Positions 42,446 through 50,362 of a DNA stretch of 64,000 nucleotides are shown here, in pieces. Under the pieces are notes generated by a model. The model was not told the origin of the DNA. It did not search any database and saw only the letters and a program-made list of their open reading frames with translations. Origin of the DNA: an uncultured Lachnospiraceae bacterium (GTDB taxonomy: Bacteria > Bacillota > Clostridia > Lachnospirales > Lachnospiraceae). A program made the position numbers and the translations under genes. How positions within the stretch are numbered: the first letter of the stretch is position 1; every line of letters starts with the position of its first letter. The DNA is taken from NCBI GenBank assembly GCA_910589195.1, contig CAJUTC010000010.1:1-64000 (forward strand), in the 5' to 3' direction.

Positions 42446-43759
42446 ATGCAGGATATCAGACAGGATGTCAGGAAGCCAGACAGAAAAAGGAAAAGGAGAA
42501 AAAAGCACCATTTGCTGCGGGCATTGGTATTTTTTCTCCTTTTATCCCTGGGGTCTTCCTATTTTTATCTTAACCGGATTGTACCGGATCAATTAAATAT
42601 TGTAGCTGGTGAACAGGAAGAAATACTATTTCCGCTGCTGTTTCAGTCCACTCTGGAAATGAAAGACGCAGAGGTTTCCCTGGGAAACCCGTCTGAAATC
42701 CCTTCCAACCAGATTCGGATTTCCGGAAACCGGCCATTTCAGATGGTAGGGACAAAAGAAGGAAGCTACCAGATGGAAGTAAAACTTTTCGGTTTCCTGA
42801 AGGTAAAGGATGTACAGGTTGACGTAGTAGATGAAAGCTATGTAATTCCATGCGGGACTCCGGTAGGGATTTACTTAAAATCCGATGGCATTCTGGTGAT
42901 TGGAACCGGAACCTTGATTGGGGCAGACGGTATGGATGTGGAGCCGGCTTACGGGATTTTGCGATCCGGTGATTACATTGAGGCTATTAACGGAAAACCA
43001 ATATCCAAAAAGGAAGAACTGATGGACGCGGTGAACCAGGCCGGGCCTGGGCGAGTAACGCTTAAAATCCGGCGGGGGGAGGAAGAAATGACCATATCCA
43101 TGAATCCAGCGGAAGATAAGGACGGGATTTACAAATTAGGAGCCTGGGTCAGAGACGATACTCAGGGAATTGGAACCATGACTTATTTAGACTTAAATGG
43201 CAGGTTTGGCGCGCTGGGACACGGGATCAGTGACAGTGATATTGGCGGGGTAGTGGAAATTCAGGACGGCGCACTGTATGAAACCCAGATTTTGGGAATT
43301 GAAAAAGGCTCTTCCGGAAATCCAGGCGTTATGAGCGGCGTAATCTACTATGGCCCAGGTTCCCGGCTGGGGGAGATTGATGCCAATACAGAAACAGGGA
43401 TTTTCGGAACAGCGGGCGATAACTTGATATCACGGGTTTCCGGCACTCCCATCCCCATAGGCTACCGCCAAGACGTTAAAACTGGGCCTGCGCTGCTTCG
43501 AAGCAGTGTGTCCGGAAAAGTAAAAGACTACCAAATTGAAATCCGGAAAGTAGACTATTCCACCAACCACAGAACTAAAAGCATTGTATTTGAGGTAGTG
43601 GATGAAGAACTGCTGGGATTAACAGGAGGGGTAATCCAAGGGATGAGCGGTTCCCCTATCATACAGGAAGGCAAGCTGATTGGGGCTGTTACCCATGTAT
43701 TTGTGCAGGACAGCACTAAAGGATATGGAATATTTATTGAAAATATGTTAAAACATTAG
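42446..43759 (+). CDS. spoIVB: SpoIVB signalling serine peptidase (S55)
   Basis: 437 residues, ribosome site GGAGG upstream. Secreted from the forespore into the intermembrane space, where it cleaves SpoIVFA and so triggers processing of pro-SigmaK. A basic N-terminus and one membrane anchor (LLRALVFFLLLSLGSSYFYL, 23-42) are followed by a PDZ domain (about 135-215, with GILRSGDYIEAINGKPI) and the S55 peptidase domain, with His259 in LGHGISDSD and Ser401 in GMSGSP (399-404). In the standard order spo0A comes next; here two other genes intervene. Confidence 0.95.
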   Translation: MQDIRQDVRKPDRKRKRRKKHHLLRALVFFLLLSLGSSYFYLNRIVPDQLNIVAGEQEEILFPLLFQSTLEMKDAEVSLGNPSEIPSNQIRISGNRPFQMVGTKEGSYQMEVKLFGFLKVKDVQVDVVDESYVIPCGTPVGIYLKSDGILVIGTGTLIGADGMDVEPAYGILRSGDYIEAINGKPISKKEELMDAVNQAGPGRVTLKIRRGEEEMTISMNPAEDKDGIYKLGAWVRDDTQGIGTMTYLDLNGRFGALGHGISDSDIGGVVEIQDGALYETQILGIEKGSSGNPGVMSGVIYYGPGSRLGEIDANTETGIFGTAGDNLISRVSGTPIPIGYRQDVKTGPALLRSSVSGKVKDYQIEIRKVDYSTNHRTKSIVFEVVDEELLGLTGGVIQGMSGSPIIQEGKLIGAVTHVFVQDSTKGYGIFIENMLKH

Positions 43760-43794
43760 AACGTGTTTCAACACGATCTGGCCAGTGAGGAAGG

Positions 43795-43834
43795 GAAGGC
43801 GATGCAAATTTATTTGCATAAGCCTTTTTTTCAT
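43795..43834 (+). terminator. terminator after spoIVB
   Basis: AAGGC plus ATGCAAAT on the left arm and ATTTGCAT plus GCCTT on the right, with a small internal bulge and the loop TT/TA, followed by a run of T. It insulates the inserted flavoprotein gene. Confidence 0.75.
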
Positions 43835-43929
43835 CATATTAGGAAAGGCTTGCCGGATAAATTCTCTTGCGCATTTCCACCAAAAGATTTAGAATGAAAC
43901 CAGAACATAAATAGAGGAGGAATCAAAAT

Positions 43930-44547
43930 ATGAATGTATTAATGCTGAACGGAAGCCCCCATGAAAAAGGAAATACATATACGGCTCTTCATGAAATGGA
44001 AAAAATTTTTACAAAGCAGGGGATTGAATCTGAGATCATACAGGTTGGAAACCAGGGGATCCGAAGCTGTGTGGCATGTGGTTCTTGTGGGAAAACAGGA
44101 GCCTGTGTGTTTGATGATTTGGTGAATACCCTTGCGCCCAAATTTGAACGCTGTGACGGGCTTGTAGTGGGCAGCCCTGTATACTATGCATCCGCCAATG
44201 CCACACTGGTAGCGTGCTTAACCCGCCTGTTTTACAGTACCCATTTTGATAAAACCATGAAAGTGGGAGCCAGTGTTGTGGCGGCAAGGCGTGGAGGCCT
44301 GTCAGCTACATTTGACGAGCTGAACAAATTTTTTACGATTTCCGGAATGCCGGTAGCGTCAGGACAGTACTGGAACAGCATCCATGGAAGAACGCCGGGG
44401 GAAGCCGCGCAGGATGCTGAGGGGCTTCAGTCTATGCGGACGTTGGCAAGAAATATGTCATTTTTGATGAAGAGCATTGCTTTAGGCAAGGAGCAGTTTG
44501 GCCTGCCAGAGAAAGAAGCGCCTCAAAGGACAAACTTTATCCGCTAA
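43930..44547 (+). CDS. NADPH-dependent FMN reductase / flavodoxin-like flavoprotein
   Basis: 205 residues behind AGAGGAGG. Flavodoxin-like fold with the FMN phosphate loop LNGSPHEKGNT (6-16) and SPVYYASANA near residue 80. A short Cys cluster, CVACGSCGKTGAC (42-54), matches the iron-sulfur or redox cysteine pattern of the iron-sulfur flavoprotein subgroup, although full cluster binding is uncertain. Its stop is 14 bases before the AbgB-like gene, so the pair looks like an operon. The reduction substrate cannot be inferred. Confidence 0.88.
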   Translation: MNVLMLNGSPHEKGNTYTALHEMEKIFTKQGIESEIIQVGNQGIRSCVACGSCGKTGACVFDDLVNTLAPKFERCDGLVVGSPVYYASANATLVACLTRLFYSTHFDKTMKVGASVVAARRGGLSATFDELNKFFTISGMPVASGQYWNSIHGRTPGEAAQDAEGLQSMRTLARNMSFLMKSIALGKEQFGLPEKEAPQRTNFIR

Positions 44548-44560
44548 GGAGGAACGTTTC

Positions 44561-45994
44561 ATGAAGGAAGCACAATTCATCAGCCAGGTAATACGGGAAA
44601 AAGCTGCCCAGATCACAGGAATCAACCAGGCTCTGTGGGAGTATGGGGAGCCTGGCTATCAAGAGGAAAAAAGCGCAGAAACAATAAAACGCGTTCTGGA
44701 GTCAGAAGGCTTTACGGTGGAATCGGGGTTAGCCGGAATTCCTACCGCGTTTCGCGGGCGTTACGGGGCAGGAAAACCAGTGATCGGGATTCTGGCAGAA
44801 TTTGATGCCCTTCCGGATTTAAGCCAGGAGGCAGGAATTGCCCGGCGCTGTCCCATTCCCGGAAAGTCCTTTGGCCACGGGTGCGGCCACAGCGCCCTTG
44901 GCGCCGGAGGGGTGGGGGCGGCGTTGGCTGCAAAGGAATATTTGAAGGCTCATTCTCTTCCTGGAACGATTGAATTGTACGGATGCCCGGCAGAGGAAAG
45001 CGGTTTTGGAAAAGTGTTTCTGGTAAGGGAGCATTGCTTTGATCATTTGGATATGGCCTTTAGTTGGCATCCCGGGGATCAAAATGGCTCCATGTCCCAG
45101 CGGACGCTGGCTTATTATCAGGTCAGGTTTGATTTTTTAGGGGTATCCTCCCATGCGGGCGCCGCTCCAGAGCTTGGACGAAGCGCCCTGGATGCCTGCG
45201 AATTAATGAATGTAGGTGTTAACTATCTGCGGGAGCATGTGATTTCCAGCGCGAAAATTCACTACGCGTATTTGGACAGTGGAGGGAGCGCTCCCAATAT
45301 TGTACCAGATCACGGCTCGCTTCTGTACTATATTAGGGCGCCCAAGCTGACACAGTGCGGGGAGATTCTGGAACGAATCAAAAAGATTGCAAAAGGGGCC
45401 GCTTTGATGACAGAAACAGACGTAGCCATCCATCTCCTTGGAGGAATGAATGATACCATTCCCAACCCTACCGCCTCAAGGGTGCTTTCGGACGCGTTTT
45501 TAGAAATGGGGCCTCCTGAATTTGGAGAGCCAGAGTATCAGATTGGAAGAGAGTTCCTTGCCGCTATGCCCAAAGAGCAGCAAAAGCGGGTAATTAGTTT
45601 AGGCGCAAAGAGAAATGGAATCAGCCAGGAGGCATTTGCAAAGGCTCCTTTTGATACCCGAATCCGGCCTTACACCCCGGATATGAGGGATGGAATGCTT
45701 ACCTTCTCAACGGATGTGGGAGATGTAAGCTACCATGTTCCAGTAGGGCAGCTTATGGCAGCCGTGGGAATCCCGGAAACCGGGCTGCATACCTGGCAGC
45801 TAACTGCCCAGGTGGGAAGCTCTGTCGGCAATCAGGGGGCATTGGCGGCGGCAAAGGCTATGGGGCTTGCATGTGTCCGTGTTTATGAAAGCCCAAAACT
45901 TGTGGAACAGGCGAAAAAGGAGCTCCTGGAAGAAACAAAGGGTAGCTATCTCTGTCCAATCCCGCCTCATGTCCAGCCCGATTTAGGAGCGTAG
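44561..45994 (+). CDS. M20 amidohydrolase, AbgB-like (p-aminobenzoyl-glutamate hydrolase family)
   Basis: 477 residues from ATG 44561 behind AAGGAGG. Two-metal aminoacylase fold: zinc ligands in GHGCGHSALG (His, Cys/His), the catalytic Glu pair in GCPAEESGFGK, and later TFSTDVGDVSYHVP with a metal-binding Asp. The motifs SSHAGAAPELGRSALDA and GLHTWQLTAQ track E. coli AbgB. AbgB works as a heterodimer with AbgA and an importer AbgT; neither is present, so the enzyme may act alone on another N-acyl amino acid or dipeptide. Lies with the flavoprotein between spoIVB and spo0A. Confidence 0.88.
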   Translation: MKEAQFISQVIREKAAQITGINQALWEYGEPGYQEEKSAETIKRVLESEGFTVESGLAGIPTAFRGRYGAGKPVIGILAEFDALPDLSQEAGIARRCPIPGKSFGHGCGHSALGAGGVGAALAAKEYLKAHSLPGTIELYGCPAEESGFGKVFLVREHCFDHLDMAFSWHPGDQNGSMSQRTLAYYQVRFDFLGVSSHAGAAPELGRSALDACELMNVGVNYLREHVISSAKIHYAYLDSGGSAPNIVPDHGSLLYYIRAPKLTQCGEILERIKKIAKGAALMTETDVAIHLLGGMNDTIPNPTASRVLSDAFLEMGPPEFGEPEYQIGREFLAAMPKEQQKRVISLGAKRNGISQEAFAKAPFDTRIRPYTPDMRDGMLTFSTDVGDVSYHVPVGQLMAAVGIPETGLHTWQLTAQVGSSVGNQGALAAAKAMGLACVRVYESPKLVEQAKKELLEETKGSYLCPIPPHVQPDLGA

Positions 45995-46072
45995 CGTTTT
46001 GGTTTGATACCGGAAGGCAGGAAACGTGTTTTTCTGTGATAGGTTTAGGCAGGAGAAGAGGAAAAAATAAAG

Positions 46073-46121
46073 ACAGGCTGTTCGTTAAGGAATCATTTTT
46101 CTTGACGGCCAGCCTGTTTTG
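46073..46121 (+). terminator. terminator after the AbgB-like gene
   Basis: ACAGGCTG (46073-46080) with CAGCCTGT (46110-46117), plus an inner CGTTAAG/CTTGACG stem, ending in TTTT. The remaining sequence to 46411 is the spo0A regulatory region. Confidence 0.8.
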
Positions 46122-46234
46122 CGTATTTTGGAGGGTTTTGCGGGATCTTGTTGTCAAGGGCTTTGCGGCAAATTTTTTTGTTTTCCATAATAAACTGACA
46201 GCACAGGGCGCTTGTGGCATAAATCCAGCTTCCT

Positions 46235-46242
46235 TTGTCGAA
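46235..46242 (+). promoter_or_regulatory. Spo0A box upstream of spo0A
   Basis: TTGTCGAA, an exact 0A box, 19 bases upstream of a SigmaA-type -35. This position would allow autoregulation by phosphorylated Spo0A. Confidence 0.7.
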
Positions 46243-46260
46243 TTATGCGATGAGAAGCCA

Positions 46261-46290
46261 TTGCACATGAGAAATCCAACCGTCTATAAT
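46261..46290 (+). promoter_or_regulatory. SigmaA-type promoter of spo0A
   Basis: TTGCAC (46261-46266), 18 bases, TATAAT (46285-46290), about 120 bases upstream of the start codon. No clear SigmaH promoter was identified. Confidence 0.55.
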
Positions 46291-46310
46291 GACTTATTGA
46301 AGGGAAAGAA

Positions 46311-46367
46311 AGCGGCTCTTGCGCAGATTGTGCCAGTTCATGCCAATCTGTAAAAGTGAGGGCCGCT
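46311..46367 (+). other. structured leader hairpin of spo0A
   Basis: AGCGGC (46311-46316) pairs with GCCGCT (46362-46367) and inside it CAGATTG (46324-46330) pairs with CAATCTG (46344-46350). It falls in the 5' untranslated region of the mRNA from the upstream promoter, 45 bases before the start; no T-run follows. Confidence 0.55.
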
Positions 46368-46411
46368 TGTGTTTCCCCTGGAAGGATAGAACGGCAAAAG
46401 GAGGAGTTAAT

Positions 46412-47215
46412 ATGGGAGAGTTAAACATTGCGATTGCAGATGATAACCCGCAGACTTTAGGGAGATTACAGGAAATTTTAGAGGCGGAAACCGATTTTTC
46501 TGTAGTAGGAAAGGCGGAAAATGGGGAAGATGCATACAATATGATTATAAAAACTGGACCAGATGTGGTGCTCTTGGATGTAATAATGCCACGGATGGAT
46601 GGAATTGCAGTAATGGAAAAAGTGAGAAAAAATAATACACTGAAGAAGATGCCGGCTTTCATTATGGTCACGGCTGCCGGAAGTGAAAACATGACGGCAG
46701 ACGCGTTTCGGATGGGAGCCAATTATTATGTTATGAAGCCATTTTCCAGGGAGATTATTGTCGATAAAGTCCGAAGAGTTGGAAGGACTAAGGAGAAAAA
46801 TAGGGAGAGGGAGAAGCAGCGCACAGTAAAGCCATATATGGACAAAGAAGAATATATGGAACAGAATTTAGAAAATGATGTAACCCATATGCTGCATGAA
46901 ATCGGAATCCCGGCGCATATTAAAGGGTATCAATATCTGCGGGACGCGATTATTATGTCAGTAGAAGATCATGAAATGCTGTCTTCTGTGACAAAGATTT
47001 TATATCCGGCTATTGCCAAAAAGCATCAGACCACGGCAAGCCGTGTAGAGAGAGCCATCCGGCACGCAATTGAGGTAGCCTGGAGCAGAGGTCGTTTAGA
47101 AACCATAAACGAACTGTTTGGCTATACCGTCAGCACCGGAAAAGGAAAACCTACAAATTCGGAGTTTATTGCGTTGATTGCAGATAAGATTCGACTGGAT
47201 TACAAAAGAATGTAA
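46412..47215 (+). CDS. spo0A: stage 0 sporulation response regulator Spo0A
   Basis: 267 residues from ATG 46412 behind AAAGGAGG. The master regulator of entry into sporulation. Receiver domain at 1-125: acidic pocket Asp10/Asp11, phosphorylation site Asp56 in VVLLDVIMPRMDG, and the Lys in MKPFSRE. A Lys/Glu/Arg-rich linker leads to the Spo0A-specific C-terminal DNA-binding domain (about 155-267), with the recognition-helix segment SRVERAIRHAIEVAWSRG. A 0A box, a SigmaA promoter and a structured leader precede it. spoIVB usually lies directly upstream. Confidence 0.97.
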   Translation: MGELNIAIADDNPQTLGRLQEILEAETDFSVVGKAENGEDAYNMIIKTGPDVVLLDVIMPRMDGIAVMEKVRKNNTLKKMPAFIMVTAAGSENMTADAFRMGANYYVMKPFSREIIVDKVRRVGRTKEKNREREKQRTVKPYMDKEEYMEQNLENDVTHMLHEIGIPAHIKGYQYLRDAIIMSVEDHEMLSSVTKILYPAIAKKHQTTASRVERAIRHAIEVAWSRGRLETINELFGYTVSTGKGKPTNSEFIALIADKIRLDYKRM

Positions 47216-47306
47216 CATTTTTCACGGATTTTCCCTGATTACAGGGGAAGAACCTGAACCGTAATAAAAAATGTCAAATCCCGGAGCAAAAAACTTGAGA
47301 ATCTAC

Positions 47307-47335
47307 TTCCTAAAAAGGGAAAAGTATTGTATACT
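47307..47335 (+). promoter_or_regulatory. possible SigmaA promoter of glgA
   Basis: TTCCTA (47307-47312), 17 bases, TATACT (47330-47335), 45 bases upstream of the start. Confidence 0.4.
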
Positions 47336-47380
47336 ATGGTTATGAATGTTTCGAAAGAGAGTAGCAAGGGAGGTTTTTTC

Positions 47381-48826
47381 ATGAAAAAGATATTATTCGT
47401 AGCATCAGAAGCGGTTCCTTTTATTAAAACAGGAGGATTAGCGGACGTGGTAGGGTCCCTTCCTAAGTGTTTTGATAAGGAATACTTTGATGTGCGTGTG
47501 ATGATTCCCAAATATCTTTGCATCAAAGAACAGTGGCGCAATGAAATGCAATATGTAAACCATTTTTATATGGAATATTTGGGCCAGGATCGTTATGTGG
47601 GAATTTTGCAGTATGTTTATGAGGGCGTTACGTATTACTTTATTGATAATGAAAGCTATTTCTGCGGATATAAGCCTTATGGCGACTGGTATAACGATCT
47701 GGAGAAGTTCGCGTTTTTCTCAAAGGCAGCCCTTTCTGCTCTTCCGGTAATCGGCTTCCAGCCAGATGTGGTACACTGTCATGACTGGCAAACCGGGCTG
47801 ATTCCGGTTCATTTAAAAGACAGGTTTCATGACGGCCCGTTTTTCGCCAACATGAAATCCGTCATTACCATCCATAATTTAAAGTTCCAGGGCGTTTGGG
47901 ACGTAAAGACGATCCAGCGGCTGTCCGGACTGCCGGATTATTACTTTACTCCAGATAAGCTGGAGGCATATAAAGACGGAAACATGCTTAAGGGCGGAAT
48001 TGTATTTGCTGACGCCATTACCACAGTGAGCAATACGTATGCAGAAGAAATCAAGATGCCCTTTTACGGGGAAGGACTGGACGGGCTTATGCGGGCACGT
48101 TCCAACAGCCTTCGGGGAATTGTAAACGGAATCGACTATGATGATTTTAATCCGGAAACGGATCCCCATATTGTTCAGACCTATAATGCCAAGAACTTCC
48201 GCAAGGAAAAGATAAAAAATAAAAAAGCGCTTCAGGAAGAGCTAGGCCTTCAGCAAGATGAACATAAGTTTATGATAGGAATCGTATCCAGGCTGACCGA
48301 CCAGAAGGGGCTGGATTTAATCCAGTGCGTAATGGATGAGATTTGCTCGGAAGATGTACAATTGATTGTGCTGGGAACAGGAGATGAAAAGTACGAAAAT
48401 ATGTTCCGCCACTATGACTGGAAATATAACGATCGGGTATCAGCTCTGATTTACTATTCAGAACCCATGTCCCATAAAATTTACGCAGCCTGCGACGCAT
48501 TTTTAATGCCTTCCCTGTTTGAGCCATGTGGATTAAGCCAGTTGATGGCCCTTCGCTATGGAACCGTACCCATTGTCCGGGAAACAGGAGGCTTAAAGGA
48601 TACGGTAGAGCCTTATAACGAATATGAAGGCAAAGGAACCGGCTTCTCCTTTACAAATTATAACGCGCATGAGATGTTAAGCAGCATCCGCTACGCAAAG
48701 CATGTATATTATGAGAAGAAGCGGGAGTGGAATAAGATTATTGATCGTGGTATGGCACAGGATTTCTCCTGGCATACTTCTGCCATGAAGTATCAGGAGC
48801 TGTATGACTGGCTGATTGGGTATTGA
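47381..48826 (+). CDS. glgA: glycogen synthase (GT5, ADP-glucose dependent)
   Basis: 481 residues from ATG 47381 after GGGAGG; an earlier in-frame start has no ribosome site. Transfers glucose from ADP-glucose to glycogen. KTGGLADVVGSLPK near the N-terminus is the nucleotide-sugar motif; DVVHCHDWQTGLIPV, TIHNLKFQGV, GIVNGIDYDDFNP and the C-terminal GT-B segment MPSLFEPCGLSQLMALRYGTVPIVRETGGLKDTV are all typical. No other glycogen genes are near. Glycogen-type storage before sporulation is common in Clostridia. Confidence 0.95.
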   Translation: MKKILFVASEAVPFIKTGGLADVVGSLPKCFDKEYFDVRVMIPKYLCIKEQWRNEMQYVNHFYMEYLGQDRYVGILQYVYEGVTYYFIDNESYFCGYKPYGDWYNDLEKFAFFSKAALSALPVIGFQPDVVHCHDWQTGLIPVHLKDRFHDGPFFANMKSVITIHNLKFQGVWDVKTIQRLSGLPDYYFTPDKLEAYKDGNMLKGGIVFADAITTVSNTYAEEIKMPFYGEGLDGLMRARSNSLRGIVNGIDYDDFNPETDPHIVQTYNAKNFRKEKIKNKKALQEELGLQQDEHKFMIGIVSRLTDQKGLDLIQCVMDEICSEDVQLIVLGTGDEKYENMFRHYDWKYNDRVSALIYYSEPMSHKIYAACDAFLMPSLFEPCGLSQLMALRYGTVPIVRETGGLKDTVEPYNEYEGKGTGFSFTNYNAHEMLSSIRYAKHVYYEKKREWNKIIDRGMAQDFSWHTSAMKYQELYDWLIGY

Positions 48827-48828
48827 TC

Positions 48829-49404
48829 ATGAGAGGACTTAAGTTGTTAAATCGTGAGGAGAGAGGAGCGGCGGCCCGTTGGGCCGCCGATACCACGTGG
48901 ACAAAGCAGGAGCGGTATCTAAAAGATCTGGACTACATGGATTGCGTATCGGATATTTTAAGCCACCCCGTATTCCAGTCCATGGAACAGTATATTCAGC
49001 ATGGAGCCACAAGCTGCAAGTCACATTGCATTCAGGTATCCTATTTAAGCTACCATATATGCCGCAAATTTGGATGGGATTATAAAAAAGCCGCCAGAGC
49101 CGGTCTGCTTCATGATTTGTTTCTGTATGACTGGCATACCCATGCCAGGGAAACGGGAAATCATTTCCATGGTTTTACCCACCCAAGAACGGCTCTAAAT
49201 AATGCAAAACAGCATTTTAACCTTTCCAAGGCAGAGGCGGATATTATACTATGCCATATGTGGCCGTTAACACCAATTCCGCCAAAATCTATGGCAGGGA
49301 TGTCTGTCGTATATGCGGATAAGTTATGCAGTTTGACGGAAACAGTACTGCAGGTCAGAGGATGGTTTGCGGTAAATTTTCTGTATCGAATGAAATTTTT
49401 GTAA
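48829..49404 (+). CDS. HD domain hydrolase
   Basis: 191 residues from ATG 48829; a TTG at 48823, overlapping the glgA stop, is equally possible. HD superfamily metal-dependent phosphohydrolase: the first His is in KSHCIQVSYLSYHICR, the HD pair in GLLHDLFLYDWH, and the last Asp in VVYADKLC. This subgroup is common in Clostridia and its substrate is not known; a small phosphorylated compound or nucleotide is likely. It overlaps or abuts glgA and is probably cotranscribed. Confidence 0.82.
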   Translation: MRGLKLLNREERGAAARWAADTTWTKQERYLKDLDYMDCVSDILSHPVFQSMEQYIQHGATSCKSHCIQVSYLSYHICRKFGWDYKKAARAGLLHDLFLYDWHTHARETGNHFHGFTHPRTALNNAKQHFNLSKAEADIILCHMWPLTPIPPKSMAGMSVVYADKLCSLTETVLQVRGWFAVNFLYRMKFL

Positions 49405-49543
49405 TCATCACGATTCTCTGGGGGAAACCGATTCCTTTGGAGATATACCCAGCATACAATCACGCGTTTTGGAGCTATGCAGACAGGCTCGTCACGCCGG
49501 GTGAACGTTTCATAATCACCAACTGGAAGAAAGGAGGAAAGGA

Positions 49544-50008
49544 ATGGGCATTTGGCAGCGGATTCTGGGAAATCAGGTATTAATTAGTTCCGTAATGGGT
49601 TGGACGTCAGCCCAGATATTAAAAACCTTAATTGATTGTATTCTAAATAAAAATTTTAATGCGGAGCGGCTTTTCGGTTCAGGCGGAATGCCAAGTTCCC
49701 ATTCCGCGACTGTGTGCAGCCTGACAGTGGCGGCTGGGCTTTGCTATGGGGCAGGCTCCTTTGAGTTTGCGGTCAGCTTTGTATTGGCCATGATTGTAAT
49801 GTATGACGCCATGGGCGTCAGGAGGGAAACCGGGAAACAGGCAAGGCTGTTAAATACAATTTTATTGGAAAATCCCTTAAAGTTAAGTGGCGAAGTCCTG
49901 CAGGAACGGCTGAAAGAATACGTGGGGCATACGCCGCTTCAAGTATTTGCAGGTGCGGTTTTGGGAATTGGATTGACATTTGGGATTGATCATTTTTTCT
50001 ATCAATAA
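49544..50008 (+). CDS. DUF212 membrane protein (YuiD-like, PAP2-related)
   Basis: 154 residues behind AAAGGAGGAAAG. Small integral membrane protein of the divergent PAP2 family: GSGGMPSSHSATVCSLTVAAGL carries the phosphatase-like SxxHS motif, and MYDAMGVRRETGKQARLLN the second conserved segment. Hydrophobic helices surround both. Related proteins act on lipid phosphates, but activity has not been shown for this subgroup. The terminator at 50101 follows. Confidence 0.88.
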   Translation: MGIWQRILGNQVLISSVMGWTSAQILKTLIDCILNKNFNAERLFGSGGMPSSHSATVCSLTVAAGLCYGAGSFEFAVSFVLAMIVMYDAMGVRRETGKQARLLNTILLENPLKLSGEVLQERLKEYVGHTPLQVFAGAVLGIGLTFGIDHFFYQ

Positions 50009-50100
50009 AAGAGAAGCAGGTCAGGGAAACCGGTTGCTAGTTGAGCGTTTTAAAAACATAGGCAGACGCCAGGAAGAATCAAATAGTAGTAAAAATACGG

Positions 50101-50142
50101 AAAGCAAGATGTAAAAAAATGGAATTTTACCTTGCTTTTTTT
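50101..50142 (+). terminator. terminator after the DUF212 gene
   Basis: AAGCAAG and GTAAAA pair with TTTTAC and CTTGCTT, with a small bulge, followed by a run of T. The rest of the 354-base gap to recA holds a weak promoter-like pair (TTGTTT 50144-50149, TATAAA 50167-50172) and the recA promoter. Confidence 0.8.
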
Positions 50143-50299
50143 CTTGTTTTGTGGTAGGCTGTATGGTATAAAATGGAAAAAATAGGAAACACAGCATTTT
50201 GAACGGTCTGTAAACTAACTGGAAGCCAGGTATTAAGCTACAGGCAGGCTGGGATGTGAAAAATCCTGTAATAACGTGGCAAATAATTCTAAGAAGTAT

Positions 50300-50328
50300 T
50301 TGACATTTTATAGGATTTATACTATAAT
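50300..50328 (+). promoter_or_regulatory. consensus SigmaA promoter of recA
   Basis: TTGACA (50300-50305), exactly 17 bases, TATAAT (50323-50328). Both boxes match consensus perfectly. Confidence 0.92.
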
Positions 50329-50335
50329 CAAAACA

Positions 50336-50349
50336 CGAACATTTGTTCA
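50336..50349 (+). promoter_or_regulatory. LexA (SOS) box of recA
   Basis: CGAACATTTGTTCA, the Gram-positive DinR/LexA operator (CGAACNNNNGTTCG type) with one mismatch at the end. It lies just after the -10, over the expected start of transcription, so LexA binding would block initiation. Confidence 0.9.
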
Positions 50350-50362
50350 CGTGGAGGCGAAT

